Positions 22,101 to 38,800 of a DNA stretch of 64,000 nucleotides are shown here, in pieces. Source of the DNA: Deuterostichococcus epilithicus (Eukaryota > Chlorophyta > Trebouxiophyceae > Prasiolales > Stichococcaceae); the NCBI GenBank assembly GCA_033439295.1, contig JAVTLE010000023.1, positions 2,268,530 to 2,332,529 on the forward strand. The letters are read 5' to 3'. Under the pieces are notes generated by a model, which did not search any database, was not told the origin of the DNA, and saw only the letters and a program-made list of their open reading frames with translations. Both the position numbers and the translations under genes were made by a program. How positions within the stretch are numbered: the first letter of the stretch is position 1; the number at the start of each line of letters is the position of its first letter.

Positions 22101-22901
22101 GAGGAGACAGCAAAGACGAAGAAGGAGGAGGAGACAGCAGCGGCGGCCAAGACCAATGGCGCCGCCAAGAAGGCGGATGCCAAGGACGCCAAGAAGGTGA
22201 GCTCGGCTCACCCCAGCTTTGTGCTGTCGCGCCGGGTGCTTCAGGTCTGGAGCTGCGTACGAGTTTCGGTTGCATGGTGGGCAGGAAAAGAGCAGCACAT
22301 GGGCCTTCTCGGAGCTGTTGAAAACCTGCTGCAGGAGCTGTTCTCCCTGCTGCGCTATGTTTGACAGCTGCACATCATGGTGGGCAGGCGAAGAAGGAGG
22401 AGCCGAAGCCGAAGGATCCGGTGGAGGCTGAGCTGGAGAAGTACAGCATCATCTGCACAAATCCCTGGGCGCCCGATGTCCCGTGCGGCTCCTGCCCGCC
22501 TGCCTGCGTCTGACTCAAGCTCTCGAGCCCTCACCTGTTTCGGCCAAACCTGAAGCACGAGCAGTACGTATGCTATATAGAAATATCACTCGGCCTTCGC
22601 TCAGAGCATGAGGGACTCTGCAGGCTGGTGAATATGGCGTTCCTAGCGACCGTCGGCGGCCGCGCCGTCAACGGCGTTGCCGCCATTCACTCCGAGATCA
22701 TCAAGGAAGACATATTCCAGGTGCCTGTTCGCTACGGGCTGCTGCTACCTTCCCGCATTCATCTTTCTGACGGTCGAGGCTGGAGCTCATGCTCTCACTG
22801 GCCTCAGCCAGGACTTGAGTGCACACCAACAGGGTTGAGCTGGCTTTGTCGTCGTCTTCCCCACACTCCCTGCTCCACCCCGGCAGGACTTTGTGAAGAT
22901 C

Positions 22902-22936
<35 letters not shown>

Positions 22937-25338
22937 GACGCCACGCCGGTGGCTGGCCTTCTGCAACCCGGAGCTGTCGGCACTCATCACCGAGACGCTC
23001 GGCTCTGACGAGTGGATCAAAAACCTCGACCTGCTCCAGGTGCCTCGGTCGTTCTGACGCTCACATCGCACCAATTGCTTGATTGTTGTGCAGCTGGCAC
23101 AACTGTGCAACTTGCATGCTGCTGCACACGTCTCAACTCTACATGCTTGTTTTGTGTCCAGCTGTGCTGGCCTCCTCCGGCAGCCTGCAGACACTGCAAC
23201 CTCTTCCGGCAGCGACGCTCATTCTACGGGCCCCTTTCCCCCTTCACCCTTCTCATCTGTGGATGTTTCCACACAAGCAGGGCCTGAAGCCGTACGCGGA
23301 GGACGCAGACTTCCGCAAGAAGTGGGCGTCCGTCAAGTACCACAACAAGCAGGCCTTTGCGGCCAAGCTGAAGGAGTGGACGGGGGTGGAGGTGCCCATC
23401 GCCTCCCTGTACGACATCCACATCAAGCGCATCCACGAGTACAAGCGCCAGTACATGAACATGATCGCCACCATCTACCGCTACAAGACGATCAAGGTGT
23501 GCGCCGGCTGCGGCGGCCACCCGGTATTTGTGGCGCGGCGCGCACTCTGGGCCACCGGGCTCCCCTTCGATGTGCTCCTGTCCTCGCCTTTGTGTGCACC
23601 CTGGGATGTGTGCACCATGGGGCGCTTTGTGATTGCTCGAATGCTGACGCCCGCTGTGCTGCTGAACGAGCGCAGAACGCGACGCCGGAGGAGCGGAAGA
23701 AGATCGTGCCGCGGGTGGTGGTTGTCGGCGGCAAGGCGGCCTCCGCGTACTACGCCGCCAAGAAGATCGTCAAGCTGGTCAACGCCATCGGCAAGGTCGT
23801 CAACAACGACCCCGATGTCGGTGACCTGCTGAAGGTGCGGCGTCTGCACACACTCCTTTTGCTTGAGGATCCTTTGGATGCGCCTTTCACCAGACGTTGC
23901 AGCGACGATCTGTCCCGCAAATGAGCGGCTGTCCGCAGCAAGCTGTGTTGAGCAGCCCAGAGCTTAGAAACTTCCCCCTGCTGGCCCCATTGAGCTCCTG
24001 GGGCAAGCTTTTGGCACATCTGCTGCCGCAGGTGGTGTTTTTGCCGGACTACAATGTGTCGGTCGCCGAGGTGGTCATCCCTGCAGCGGAGCTCAGCCAG
24101 CACATATCCACCGCCGGCACAGAGGCCTCGGGTGCGCGCCCAGAAGCTGGTGCAGGACGGCTCGCACACGACACCTCGTGCCAGCCCATCTCCTGCTGCT
24201 GTCTGCAAGCCTGGTGCTCTCACATTGTGCTTGATATATGACAGAATGACGCCCGCGGCAACCCGCTGAGGCAGCCTGCTGACTCGCCTTGTAGGTTGTG
24301 AAGTCCTTGCGACTGCAGACAAGCCTCATTGCACGCTGTGCAGGCACGTCCAACATGAAGTTCCAGGCCAATGGCTGCCTGATCATCGGCACCATGGACG
24401 GCGCAAACATCGAGATTGCAGATGAGGTGGGCAAGGAAAACATGTTCATCTTCGGCTTCGACGCCAAGGACCTCAATCGCCTGCGCAAGGAGCGTCACGA
24501 CTTCAAGGTGCGCTTGGTTCTGTCGCTCTCGGTACGCTCGGTTTCCCCCCGTTGCGTGCACAGCTGGCCCAACAAAATCTGCCCGGGTTTCGCGCCATGA
24601 TCTCTCTCCTGAGAGCGCTCGCTGCCGCCGGCGCCTGCTGCTGCTCCTCAGGAAACACTAAGGAGCTCGAACCCGCGAGAGCTGCCAGGCAGCAGATCTG
24701 TGCCTAAGTCAAGCGCCATTTGCGGCCGGCCCGCATGAGCCTGTATGTACTGGTTGTGTGAGTGCAGGACTACGACCCGCGGTGGGTGGAGGCCTTCGAC
24801 ATGATCCGGGAGGGCGTCTTTGGCGACGTGGAGTACTTCCAGGTCAGTCGAAGCACTGCAGCACCTGCAATGCAGCATCAGGAGGCGCCCAACCTGTAGT
24901 ATCTTGGTTGCGCCGCCTTTGCTCCCCCGCTGTAGTCTCCCGCTGGAGCCTCTTCACAGGCCGCAGGCCTCATGGGGCGTGACGCATCTGCTGCTTCCTA
25001 TCAGGACCTGGTGGATTCTGTCAACGACATGGACAAGGGCAACGACTGGTTCCTGGTCGCCAACGACTTCGCAAGCTACATGGACGCCCAGGCGAGTGCA
25101 GATATACGAGCTGCTATCCGTACTGCCCTCTGTTTTATTGCTGCCTGCAGCAAGCACCTGAATGCTGTTGACTGTGGTGCGACGACAGGACGAAGTGGAT
25201 GCGCTGTATGGCAACTACGACGAGTGGACACGGCGGTCCATTCTGTACACCGCAACCTCGGGCTTCTTCTCCTCGGACCGCACCATCCACCAGTATGCGC
25301 AAGATATCTGGGACATCAAGCCGGTGCCGCTGCCCTGA
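19175..25338 (+). CDS. Plastid-type alpha-glucan (starch) phosphorylase
   Basis: Reversible phosphorolysis of alpha-1,4-glucan to glucose-1-phosphate, with a PLP cofactor, in the plastid. Eighteen exons join in frame to 905 aa: 19175-19536, 19666-19700, 19917-20161, 20443-20586, 20834-20965, 21196-21318, 21530-21835, 22080-22196, 22388-22440, 22624-22720, 22887-23039, 23281-23496, 23676-23834, 24032-24131, 24344-24507, 24768-24842, 25005-25091, 25189-25338. The N-terminus is a likely transit peptide rich in Leu, Arg and Ser. Family marks are [74 protein letters not shown] and the PLP-lysine motif EASGTSNMKF (codons split across 24131/24344). A charged Lys/Glu/Ala insertion (exons 22080-22440) sits where plant plastidial L-forms carry their roughly 80-residue insertion. 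The last intron, 25092-25188, has a GC donor (CAG/GCGAGT). Confidence 0.96.
20336..20465 (+). repeat. Tandem duplication carrying a 3' splice site
   Basis: Two 65-nt copies (20336-20400 and 20401-20465) share the intron end, CATGCTGTG, an AG acceptor and the first exon bases (GGTCTCAAAGAGGGATTC and the variant GATCTTGAAAGAGGGATT). Homology shows that the second acceptor, before 20443, is the real one. Use of the first, before 20378, would shift the frame because 65 is not a multiple of three. Confidence 0.85.
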
Positions 25339-25817
25339 ACAAGGGCGACCTCTAGGTTGGGGGCATGGGTATGCGCGACGACAGCATTATCCTGAAGCCT
25401 CCTTGGGCTTCACCTTATTCTAGACTAGGGTGGTGACTCTTTCTCCTGCTGTATGTCAATTTGAAACATCGACATCGGTTTTATCTGCGTTTGTTTGCGT
25501 CGAACCACTCTGAAGTGACTCTCTGGTGAGGTTGAGCGGCTGTCTGCATGTCAGCGTGCCGCCGCATGATCATGATGCTGTACGTCCAGCTGACTATCTT
25601 CCCTGGCAACATGCAAAGGCAGCACTCTGACTTACAGCGCCGCCTGCACACCACCAATCTCGAGCACGTCGGTGTGGCATACAGCTGTTGTGACACTCGC
25701 CCTCTGCAGTTCCATCATCGCCCCTTCCATTCTTGGGTCGTTCGAGATGCCACCGGCTCATCTGCGAGCAATGTCAAGGAGTTTGGCCGCTCTACATGAA
25801 CTCAGAGCGATTTCGCC
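25339..25817. other. Intergenic region, phosphorylase to MYND-CS gene
   Basis: Should hold the phosphorylase 3' UTR and the promoter of the next gene on the same strand. No motif stands out and no gene was seen. Confidence 0.4.
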
Positions 25818-27177
25818 ATGTCCAACGACGCAGCGCCTGTGACGAAGGAATGCGGTGGGTCTCTGGCTGCAAGATGGGCATCACAGTCGGTGCGAGTGGG
25901 AGTCGGAGGGTTGCATGTCGCCCAGTGCAGTGTTGCGGCCCAGCTCTACTGATTAAACCACCATTACTTGTCTACAGGCAACTGCGGAAGCACGCAGGGG
26001 CTGTTGCGCTGCAGCCGGTGCCACAGCGCCTACTCTTGCTCGGCCAGCTGCCAGCGGGCGCATTGGCCGTATCACAAGAGCGCCTGCACGCGCAACGAGT
26101 TCGCGGACATGATAGAGGACGGCGACCAGAAATTCGCGGCGTGGCTGCGGGCGCACGGCAAGCAGGCGGTGCTGAAGGACCAGGAGGTGGAACGCATTGA
26201 GCGCGCGGCGGCAGCGGCCTGTGGCACGCAGAGCCGCGAGGAGGTCATCGCCAGCATGTACGGCCGGCTGGACCCCAGGCCTGAGGGTGCGACCCGGTCT
26301 GTAGTTTGTGCGATCTGTGAGATAATGTGTTGCCCAGAACCGGCCTTATGTGTGCTGTCTGACCTCGCAGCGCCGTCCTACAGCCTGGAGGAGCGGCGGC
26401 GGATGCGGCTCCGTGACGAGGCAGAGGCCATCGAGGTGCGCCGGTTGAGTGCTCTCGCAACGACACCGCATGCGTGAACGGTGCGCGTGGCACCGATGTC
26501 TACCATCAGCTAGTTGAAGGCAAGTCCCTCGCCGCGCAGAGCCGGCGGTGGACCCCCGACCAGAAGCTGTGGCGGCAGATTGAAGTGCCCGCCGGACTGG
26601 GCCTGGACTGCGACAATTATAAGTGGCGCCAGAATCAGTCTCACGTGGAGGTTTTCGTCCGCCTGCCAGCCTACGCCAAGCCGCACCAGGTGCAAACATT
26701 GCCGCCCAGGGCTAGGTTTCCAACTGCCACTGGAGCACTCAAAACTCGAAGGCTCCGTCATAAGCTTTCAACTACGGAGCGTTACAACCTGTGACCACGC
26801 AGGTGGCGGTGGAAATTAGCAGGCAGCACCTGCGTGTCAGCGCGGACGGCAACCAGGTTCTGGGCGGCGCGCTGCTGCAGCTTGTCATTCCGCACCGCAG
26901 CGCCTGGCAGATGGCGGATGGTGTAGTTGAGGTCAGTCTCCTCAAGGCCAGCCGGAGGGGCGCCTACGCACCGGGGACCACAAATGCACACACCTTCTGG
27001 AACCGGGTGTGGGCAAAGGCGCTGCCGCAGGACTGCCTGGCGCCGGCGCAAGTGCCGCTGCACTACTACAGCAGCGCCTTTGACGATGATGACGCCCTGC
27101 CGCTAATCGCCGACGCGGCCCCAAAGCAGCCGCGGCCCCGGCAGGAGCACAGGCAGCAACTGCTGGCCGTGAGCTAG
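25818..27177 (+). CDS. MYND zinc finger plus CS (NudC/p23-like) domain protein
   Basis: Probably a chaperone adaptor; the function is inferred from its domains only. Exon 1 (25818-25854) starts MSNDAAPVTKECG and joins exon 2 (25978-26286) to complete the MYND finger, ECGNCGSTQGLLRCSRC then CSASCQRAHWPYHKSAC, with all Cys/His ligands present. A helical charged linker follows (exon 26371-26435, SYSLEERRRMRLRDEAEAIE). The CS domain starts at about 26600 (YKWRQNQSHVEVFVRLP) and continues in the last exon, 26803-27177 (VAVEISRQHLRVSADG, then WQMADGVVEVSLLK and FWNRVW), a beta-sandwich pattern typical of NudC. The chain ends with a short basic Gln-rich tail. The junction near 26436-26520 is not resolved; a small exon may be missing from my model. 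Confidence 0.82.
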
Positions 27178-27203
27178 GGTGGAGGGCAGCGGGACTGACT
27201 ATG

Positions 27204-27208
27204 TGTAA
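27204..27208 (+). promoter_or_regulatory. Candidate TGTAA polyadenylation signal
   Basis: TGTAA lies 26 nt after the MYND-CS stop codon. In green algae TGTAA is the common near-upstream poly(A) element. Confidence 0.45.
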
Positions 27209-27565
27209 CTCGATTGTGCACATCGTCGTTTGTCGCATCGGTTGAATCACTACCTATGCATGATTCAGGATTGACGCCATCGTGGTTCGAGGAAGACTCA
27301 CTGGAGCACTTGTTCGTGGGCGCTGCACTGCTACACGCCTTCAGCCTGTCTTCGGTCGAGCACATGTGCTCGCTACACCTACACGTGTCGACTTCGTGCT
27401 TGTCAAGGATGACAATGCATCTGACTGCTGCAGCGCCGCGGCAGGGCCTTCTGCCCTGTCCCCGGCACATGCCGATGAATGTGGCAGTAAGCTGCTCAGA
27501 TTTGCCACTCCGTCAAAGTCATTTTACTCCGCTGCCACACGCGCTGACAGCATCCCCTCACTACC
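27209..27565. other. Convergent 3' region, MYND-CS gene and MCM9
   Basis: About 0.35 kb between two gene ends; presumably 3' UTRs. No gene recognised. Confidence 0.4.
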
Positions 27566-32019
<4,454 letters not shown>

Positions 32020-32885
32020 CCTGGTGGCTGTCTTCAGCGATGTCTCGGATTATCTGCAGCGTTGCACCAAAAGGCTTGACGATGGCTGCACCTGCTGTCG
32101 GTCCACAGCGTTCAGCAATGAATTCATTGTCCTTAATATCAAGAACAAAGCTGTGCGGACTAAGTTGAAGTGCTCTAAACTGCCCTGATCCGTAGCGCAT
32201 TCAACATGCAAGTGCAAGTGTCCGCTGCTCAAATCGAACTTGAAATCAGCCACAACATTTGCGTCAAACCCTGAATACGGCACCCCCGCCCTGCAGGAGA
32301 CGTGAAAAGTGCAAAGTGCCCGGTAGTCACGCCGGCTTGATCGACTTTAAAGCGCAACAGTGCGCTTTATTGTCAGGCAGATCGACTGCTCGTATCTGTG
32401 GGCCATCCGTTGAGATCGCCTTATCAAGCCCATTCAAGGCTTGCTTCAATGGCGCTGCGAGCACGCCGGTGCTGTGAATGCGCGGCGTTCTGAGGCCTGC
32501 AATACATACCGGGACGGCGAAGACCTGGCAGATTGATGCTTTGTGCTGTACCTGCACATTGACGGGGTCCCTCTGCTTGACATCAAGGGTTGCCAGCGGC
32601 CGGCAGGGGCCGAGCTGCCGCGTCAGATAACACCTCAGCGACCGACACCCTCGCACGGAGCGCGGCCACCGTCACAACAACTGGCGCGTCGCCTTTGACC
32701 CCGCCTCTTGTGCCCAGGCCTGCTGGTGCTGACCGTGGCACAGCTGGAGCATCGGCGAGCTTCTGATATTGCGGACGGAATATCTTCCGCGTGCTGCCTC
32801 TTCCAGCTCGCAAGCTGACTCCGCAGTTCTGGTCTCGGTGCAGACGGTTCCCCGCTGGCTTACCCCGACGCCAGCAGTGGCAGCC
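32020..32885. promoter_or_regulatory. Divergent intergenic region, MCM9 and the STAND-like WD40 gene
   Basis: About 0.87 kb. I looked here for the missing NTPase domain of the gene to the right and found no P-loop-like GxxxxGK(S/T) in a plausible frame. Nothing else was recognised. Confidence 0.45.
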
Positions 32886-35800
32886 ATGCTCTTCGGCTTC
32901 GGCCTCAGGCGGATTCACTCGGCTCAGGACGCCTCGGCCGCTGCAGCTGCCCAGAAAGCTGGCAAGGTGTCTGAGGACAGTGCATACCGCAGCTGCGGCG
33001 CCGGGCTGGCAGCAACACGCGACACCAGCAAGTCCAGCGAGGATTTTCTGGCGCAGCTGGACCTGGAAGACGGCCCCCAGCTGTCTGGGCATCCGCCAGT
33101 GCCCGAGGAGCGCGGCCTCCAGGCGTCCGACTTTCCGCGCAAGTCTGGTGAGCGCCATTCCTACATTCATCACAATCAACTCGTTTTCTGCTCTGCATGA
33201 CACGCATGCAACAAATCATGCCGATGCCGCTGGCAATCCAAAATTCCAACAATCGTATGATTTGCACGCTCGCAGCTGGGCGGCCCAGCCATGACTCGGC
33301 GATGGCGCACAACAGCTCCAGCATGAGCGCCAGCACCGCAGGCGGCGGCGGCGGCCGCGCCAGCGGCGGTGCTGCCGGCGGCCGGCACAGCAGCAGCGCG
33401 GCGCAGCGCGGCCGCGGCAGCTCTGAGTCCGCGCACTCGGAGCAAACCAGCGGCCGCTCCAGCTTCGCCATGGAGCAGGAGCCGGCCGGCATGCAGCACG
33501 GCGGCAGCCTGGACAGCGCCGCCCGGCCCGACACGGAGACCTTTGGCAGCGCGTCTCCCTCGGCAGCGTCTGCCCGCGGGCCGGCGGCGCAGGCGCCCTT
33601 GAGCGCAGCGGAACTGGAGGCACTGTGCAGGCAGATGCGGGTGCCGCATGCGATGCACGCGCGGTTCCTGCGCCTTGCGGTGCTGCACCCCAACCTGCCC
33701 GTGCCCATGCACACGCTGGTGCGCCGCCTCCAACCCATGCGGCAATGTGCACTGAAGTGCGGCCTGGTGTCCTCGTGGCAGAACATCCTCCCCGGTCCTC
33801 AAGTCCCGATCCGCAGAGTTTGTGGGCCAGGTTTCTGGCCGCACTCTGGCTCTCGGATGCTCTAGTTGCCTGCTTTTGGGCGACAAGCAAGAAGCCACCC
33901 CACCCCAAGCTGAATGTATGACGGCACACCACTGATGTTCCCTGCCCGTCGCTGTGCAGTGCCACCTGTGGGGCCTGACGAGCGTGGCGGATGCGGAGGC
34001 CAACGCCGTGATGCTGCAGGAGCGCGGCGTCATGCGCGTTGCCTGTCTCGCGGACGGGTCCGCCTGGGCGCTGGTGCAGCCCGAGCAACTCGCCTGCCTG
34101 CAGGCATGCGCTCGACTCACACCTTCTCCCGACTGGATGTTGCTGTGGTTGGTGGCATCTGACCACCTCTCGGCAAAAATCATCGGCGTAGGCGTGCATC
34201 GGCTGTCATGTCACGATTGTGCTTGCTGCTGACGGGTGGCGAGTTAGGGCGCAATGCGTTATTCTGCCGCCGAGCAAGGTGAACTGCATGCCTGCAGTCG
34301 TCCTGCCCACTGGCGCCGGAGGTGCACGCTGAGCTACTGGCGCGCTACAGTGCCGCCTCTGGCGCAGCCGGCCTTGCGGACGTCCCCGATGATGGCTACT
34401 TCCTGCAGGTCAGTTGTGGCGCATTATTTTCTCTGCATGTCTCTCGTGCGTTGCGAATCATGATTGGAGTGTTCAGACGTAAGCCCAGCAACTGGAGCAG
34501 AGAATCGCAGGAGTGGTCTGCACGGCCTCGCGATGCCTGCTTGCTTGTGGGACCAGCCCGTTGCAGCGCACTCGGTGCCTGTGATGGAGCTGCCTACGTC
34601 ACTCGACCTCAGCGAGTTATCACCTCGACTTATCACCTCGTGTGCAAACCCCCGCAGGCGGTGGGGCACCACTGCATGGCGGCAAACCAGGCTGAGCTGC
34701 TGAAGGCGCTGCTGGCGCGCCCCTCCTGGCTGCACAGCAAGCTGCGCGCCTACGGCGTAGCCTCCCTGGTGGCCGACTTCAGGAGGTCAGTAGCCGCGCG
34801 TTGTGCCTGTCCAGCCAAGCACGCAACCTGCCGTTCCAATTCTGCTGTTGTGCAGCAGTGAAAGCCGGCCGATCAGGTGCACATCAGCGAGCAAGCGCGT
34901 CCGGATGACCGAGCTGCACCTCATCCTCAGCCGTCAACCATGCGCAGGTACCTGAGCGTGCCGGGCCACGACGCGGACGTCAAGCTGCTGCTGGAGGCGT
35001 TCCAGATGGCGCTGGCGGCCTGGAGCCTGCGCCCGGAGGCGGCCATGCTGCGGTCACAGATGGTGGCGCGCCTGCTTACCGCCGCGGACTCGCCCTTTCT
35101 GTCGTCCTGGCTCGCCGCCCAATGCGCTGAGGCAGCCGCGGCGCTGCCGACAGGGGCCCAGCAGCAGCAGCAGCAGCAGCAGCAGGAGCAGGAGCAGCAG
35201 CGGGCCGAGGGCGGGCCGCGGGCGGTGCGCTGCCTAGTGCCCGCAACGGCGAGCCTTATGCAGGCGGGCGGCCTGCACCGCATGCTGCTGCGCGGCCACA
35301 CTGCCCCGCTCACCGCAATGCTGCTGTCTCCGTCCGGCATCGACCTGTTCACAGGTGTGCGGCGACTGCGCACTCGTTTATGAACGCCATTTGCATCATA
35401 GGATGTGTGCTTTAAGCTGCGCAGCAGCTCTATCCATTTTGTTTGGCACCATTTTCGCCGGTGTCGGGAGTGCCACACGCAAATTTTCGCGAACACAAAG
35501 GGTACCAGTGCCCCAGCATGTCATCGCGAGCGTTCCGACGTGTGCTGGAGTCGTGAGCCGAGGACCCCCGAGATTCCAGGCACATCCTTTGCTGAGGAAT
35601 CACTGCACCCCCCTGAGCTCCCGACTGCATCAAGTTTCCCATTCTGTCAACGCAGGCGACGAAGCGGGCGGGCTGCGGGTCTGGGACCTCGAACTGGGCG
35701 ACTGCACCAATGTGCTGGAGGGCCACACCAGGCCCGTCACCGCCCTGTCGATCGCCGCAGCGGGCAGCCCGCTGGTGTCCGCCTCCGCAGACGGCACCTG

Positions 35801-38800
35801 CCGCGTGTGGGACCTGCAGCAGGGCGGCGCCTGCCGCTCGGTGCTGGCAGGCCACGATGGCACGGTGCAGGCGGTGGTGGTGGAGCCGAAAGGGCGCTTC
35901 TGCGTGTCTGCCGGCGCCGACGGCTCCGCCCGTGTGTGGAGCCTCGCCACCGCCGTGTGCGCGCTGGTGCTGCGCGGCGGCGATGCCAGCTCCGACTCGG
36001 GTGGGGGCACGTTCGCACAGTTTTGGCGTGATTTACTGGCCTGTTAGTGTTCGGTCTGCACAGAGTCGTTGCGCTGTCTGCAGTCTCCGCTTGTTTCCAG
36101 ATAATGGATCGATGCATGTCGCCCGGCGGGCGGCATGCATCCCGTCGGGCTGCACGCTTCGACCCAGCATCTGGAAACAAGCAGGCGGCGCTGCTGTCGA
36201 TGTCGGACACCGGTCGCTTCCTGTTGGCGTCGTCTGCTTCCCGCCGAACATGGTCTGAGTACTGATCAGAAGCAGCACGGCCTCCTGACCACGAGCTGCC
36301 GTGGTGCGGCAGGGGCACTGCACGCGGTGGCGCTGACGCGCGACGGGCGGCGCGCAGTCACGGCGTCGGACGATTTCCTGGCACGCTGCTTCGATCTGAC
36401 CACCGGAGAGTGCACAGCGACCCTGGAGGGCCACAGCGGCTGGGTGACGGACGTCAAGATATCCCCCGACGGCCGCTCTGCCGTCACAGCCTCTCACGAT
36501 CACGACGCCAGGTGCGGCGCGGAGCATCCTCCATGCAGCATCCATGCCGTTACGCTTGATCGTCCTGGCAATCTGGCTCACCATGCTCTAGCAGACAGGC
36601 TCCTGAGGCCGCGTGCATCGTGCTGCAGGTCCCGAACAGGCTGTCCTGTGACCTGTGCGTGCGCCGGCTGTCGCAGGGTGTGGTCGCTAGAGGATGGCGC
36701 GTGCCGCCGGGTGCTGGTCGGCCACACGGGCCGCCTGAACAAGGTGGTCCTGGCAGAGGACGGCAGCGTCGCCGTGACCGCCAGCGACGACGGCACCGCC
36801 CGCGTGTGGCGGGTGTCAGACGGCGCCTGCCTCCATGTGCGTCTGCTCCCCTCCACAAGGCTCGTGGGCGGAAAGGCCCCCCAAGCAGACCAGCCGGGAC
36901 CAGATCCCCCACATGCGTGCCTGGAGCGAGCTGTCGGCACGCAGGTGTCCTCAGGTGCTGCTCCAGATCGGGCCGGTTTTCAAGCTGCCTGGCGGTGCTG
37001 CAGGTGTTGGGCGGCCACGGCGGCTTCGTCACCAGCGTCATAATCTCGGCGGACGGCCACAAGGCGGTCACCACCAGCGGCGACACGCTGGGCATGGTGT
37101 GGGACCTGCAGAGCGGCGCCTGCCTGGAGGTGCTGCCGGGACACTCCGCCGCCGTCACCGCCGCGGTGCTCACCCGCAAGAGCAGGTGCAGCGCCCCGCA
37201 GCTGCTGCTTGCCGCCCCTCGCTCTCACAACGTTTCCCCTGTCCCGAGAAGCTATGGCATGGTCCTGTGGCCTGTCACGGAGCAGAGTGCATTGCAGCAT
37301 TTGCCATGTCACCGTGTGGAAGCAAGAGCTGAGCAACACGTGTGTGACCGTCCAGGTTTGCGGCGACGGCATCAGCGGACCACAGCGCGCGCGTGTGGAA
37401 CCTGCTGGCGGATTCCGACAAGGTCATCCCGCCGCACAAGGGCCGGGTGACGGCGCTGCGGCTCAGCCCCGACGGCGGACGCGTCGCCTCCATCGGTGAT
37501 GACGCCGTCAAGGTTTGGTCCGTCGCCGGCAGCACCGGCGGCAGCCCCGCCGCCGGCCAGTGCCTGGCCACCCTCGAGGTGCGCTGTGGCATCCGTCGTG
37601 CGCGGGCCGGGCGGATGTTACCTCAGGGCGGGTATTGACTCGCTGTGTGTTCGCAAAGCAGCACTTCCGCCCTGCCTCACCATTGCACGCGGCGCACTCG
37701 AGCATTCTTGCTGCGAGTTGGGATGTACAGCAGCCTTGCCCCTGTCGCCGTCCCAGCTTGTTGCTCTGCATGACGCGCAGGGCCACGCAGCCGCGCTGCG
37801 GTATGGCCGCTTCCTGGCGGATGGCGAGCGCCTGCTGACCGCCTCTGGAGACCGCCGGGTGACTCACTCGTTCCGCGAAAGATGCTGCTGTGCCTCACTG
37901 CTGCTCAAAAAGCTGCTGCTGCTGCGAGCTCGTGGGAGTCACTGCTTGCCTGTCCACGCCTCGGCGCCAATCCCCCGACTGCCAGGCCCTGCCACAACGG
38001 CGCCCTGCTGCCTGCGGCGCCTCAGCTGTGTCATCCGACATGGACGCTGGAGCTCGAAATGCCACTCAGTCACGCCCTGTGCTCTCCTCGCCCACCATCC
38101 CGACTCGCTTGACCCGCGGCTGAACGTCCTCATTTGCAGGTCAACACCTGGGAGCTCAGCAGCGACGCCCCAAGCCCAGCCTGCAGCCTGGCCGGTGTCG
38201 CCGGCAGCCGCGTCAGGTCCTTTGCGGCATCCGCAGACGGTCGCCTGGCGGTGGTGGTGCTTTACGACAGCAGCATCGGGGTGTGGGATCTGCGGCGGCG
38301 CGCCTGCGCGCAGATGCTGCAGCGGCGCGGCTCTACTGACCCGGCGGCCGGACACTCGGGCGGTGTCAACGTAGTGTACCTGTCGCCAGACGCCTCGCAT
38401 GCGCTGACCGTGTCCAAGGTGCGCCGCCGCTGTCGAAAATGCACGCTTTGTGTCTGTGGGGCCACGGCATGCGAGCATCGCCGCTGCTGCACTCCTGCGA
38501 CTGCTGCCAGTCACAGGCTCGGCTCGCGGAGGGTTGGCTGGCTGGTCATCGACATGCAGCTTTTTCTGGATGTTCTTTCGCACCCGGTTGCTCATCCGTC
38601 TTTGTCCTGGTGCAGGACCACACAGCGCGATGGTGGGATGTCCAGGAGGGCGGCAGCGTCAAGCTGGCAGGTGTGACTGGGATGAGACAGACAAGTTTCT
38701 TGACGTGTGGTTGGGTGCATCTGTCATGACCGCCCTCTACCACTGCCATGACATCTGACGCCTTGCTGCATCCAGGGCATGAGGACAACGTCACGGCTGC

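Noticed and set aside
32020-33290. Hidden NB-ARC/NACHT domain for the STAND-like gene
   Set aside because: I read the available frames for a Walker A or B pattern and found none; recorded as an absence in the findings.
33176-34183. A 335-codon minus-strand open frame
   Set aside because: Shadow of the Ser/Gly/Ala-rich coding region of the STAND-like gene; low complexity on both strands.
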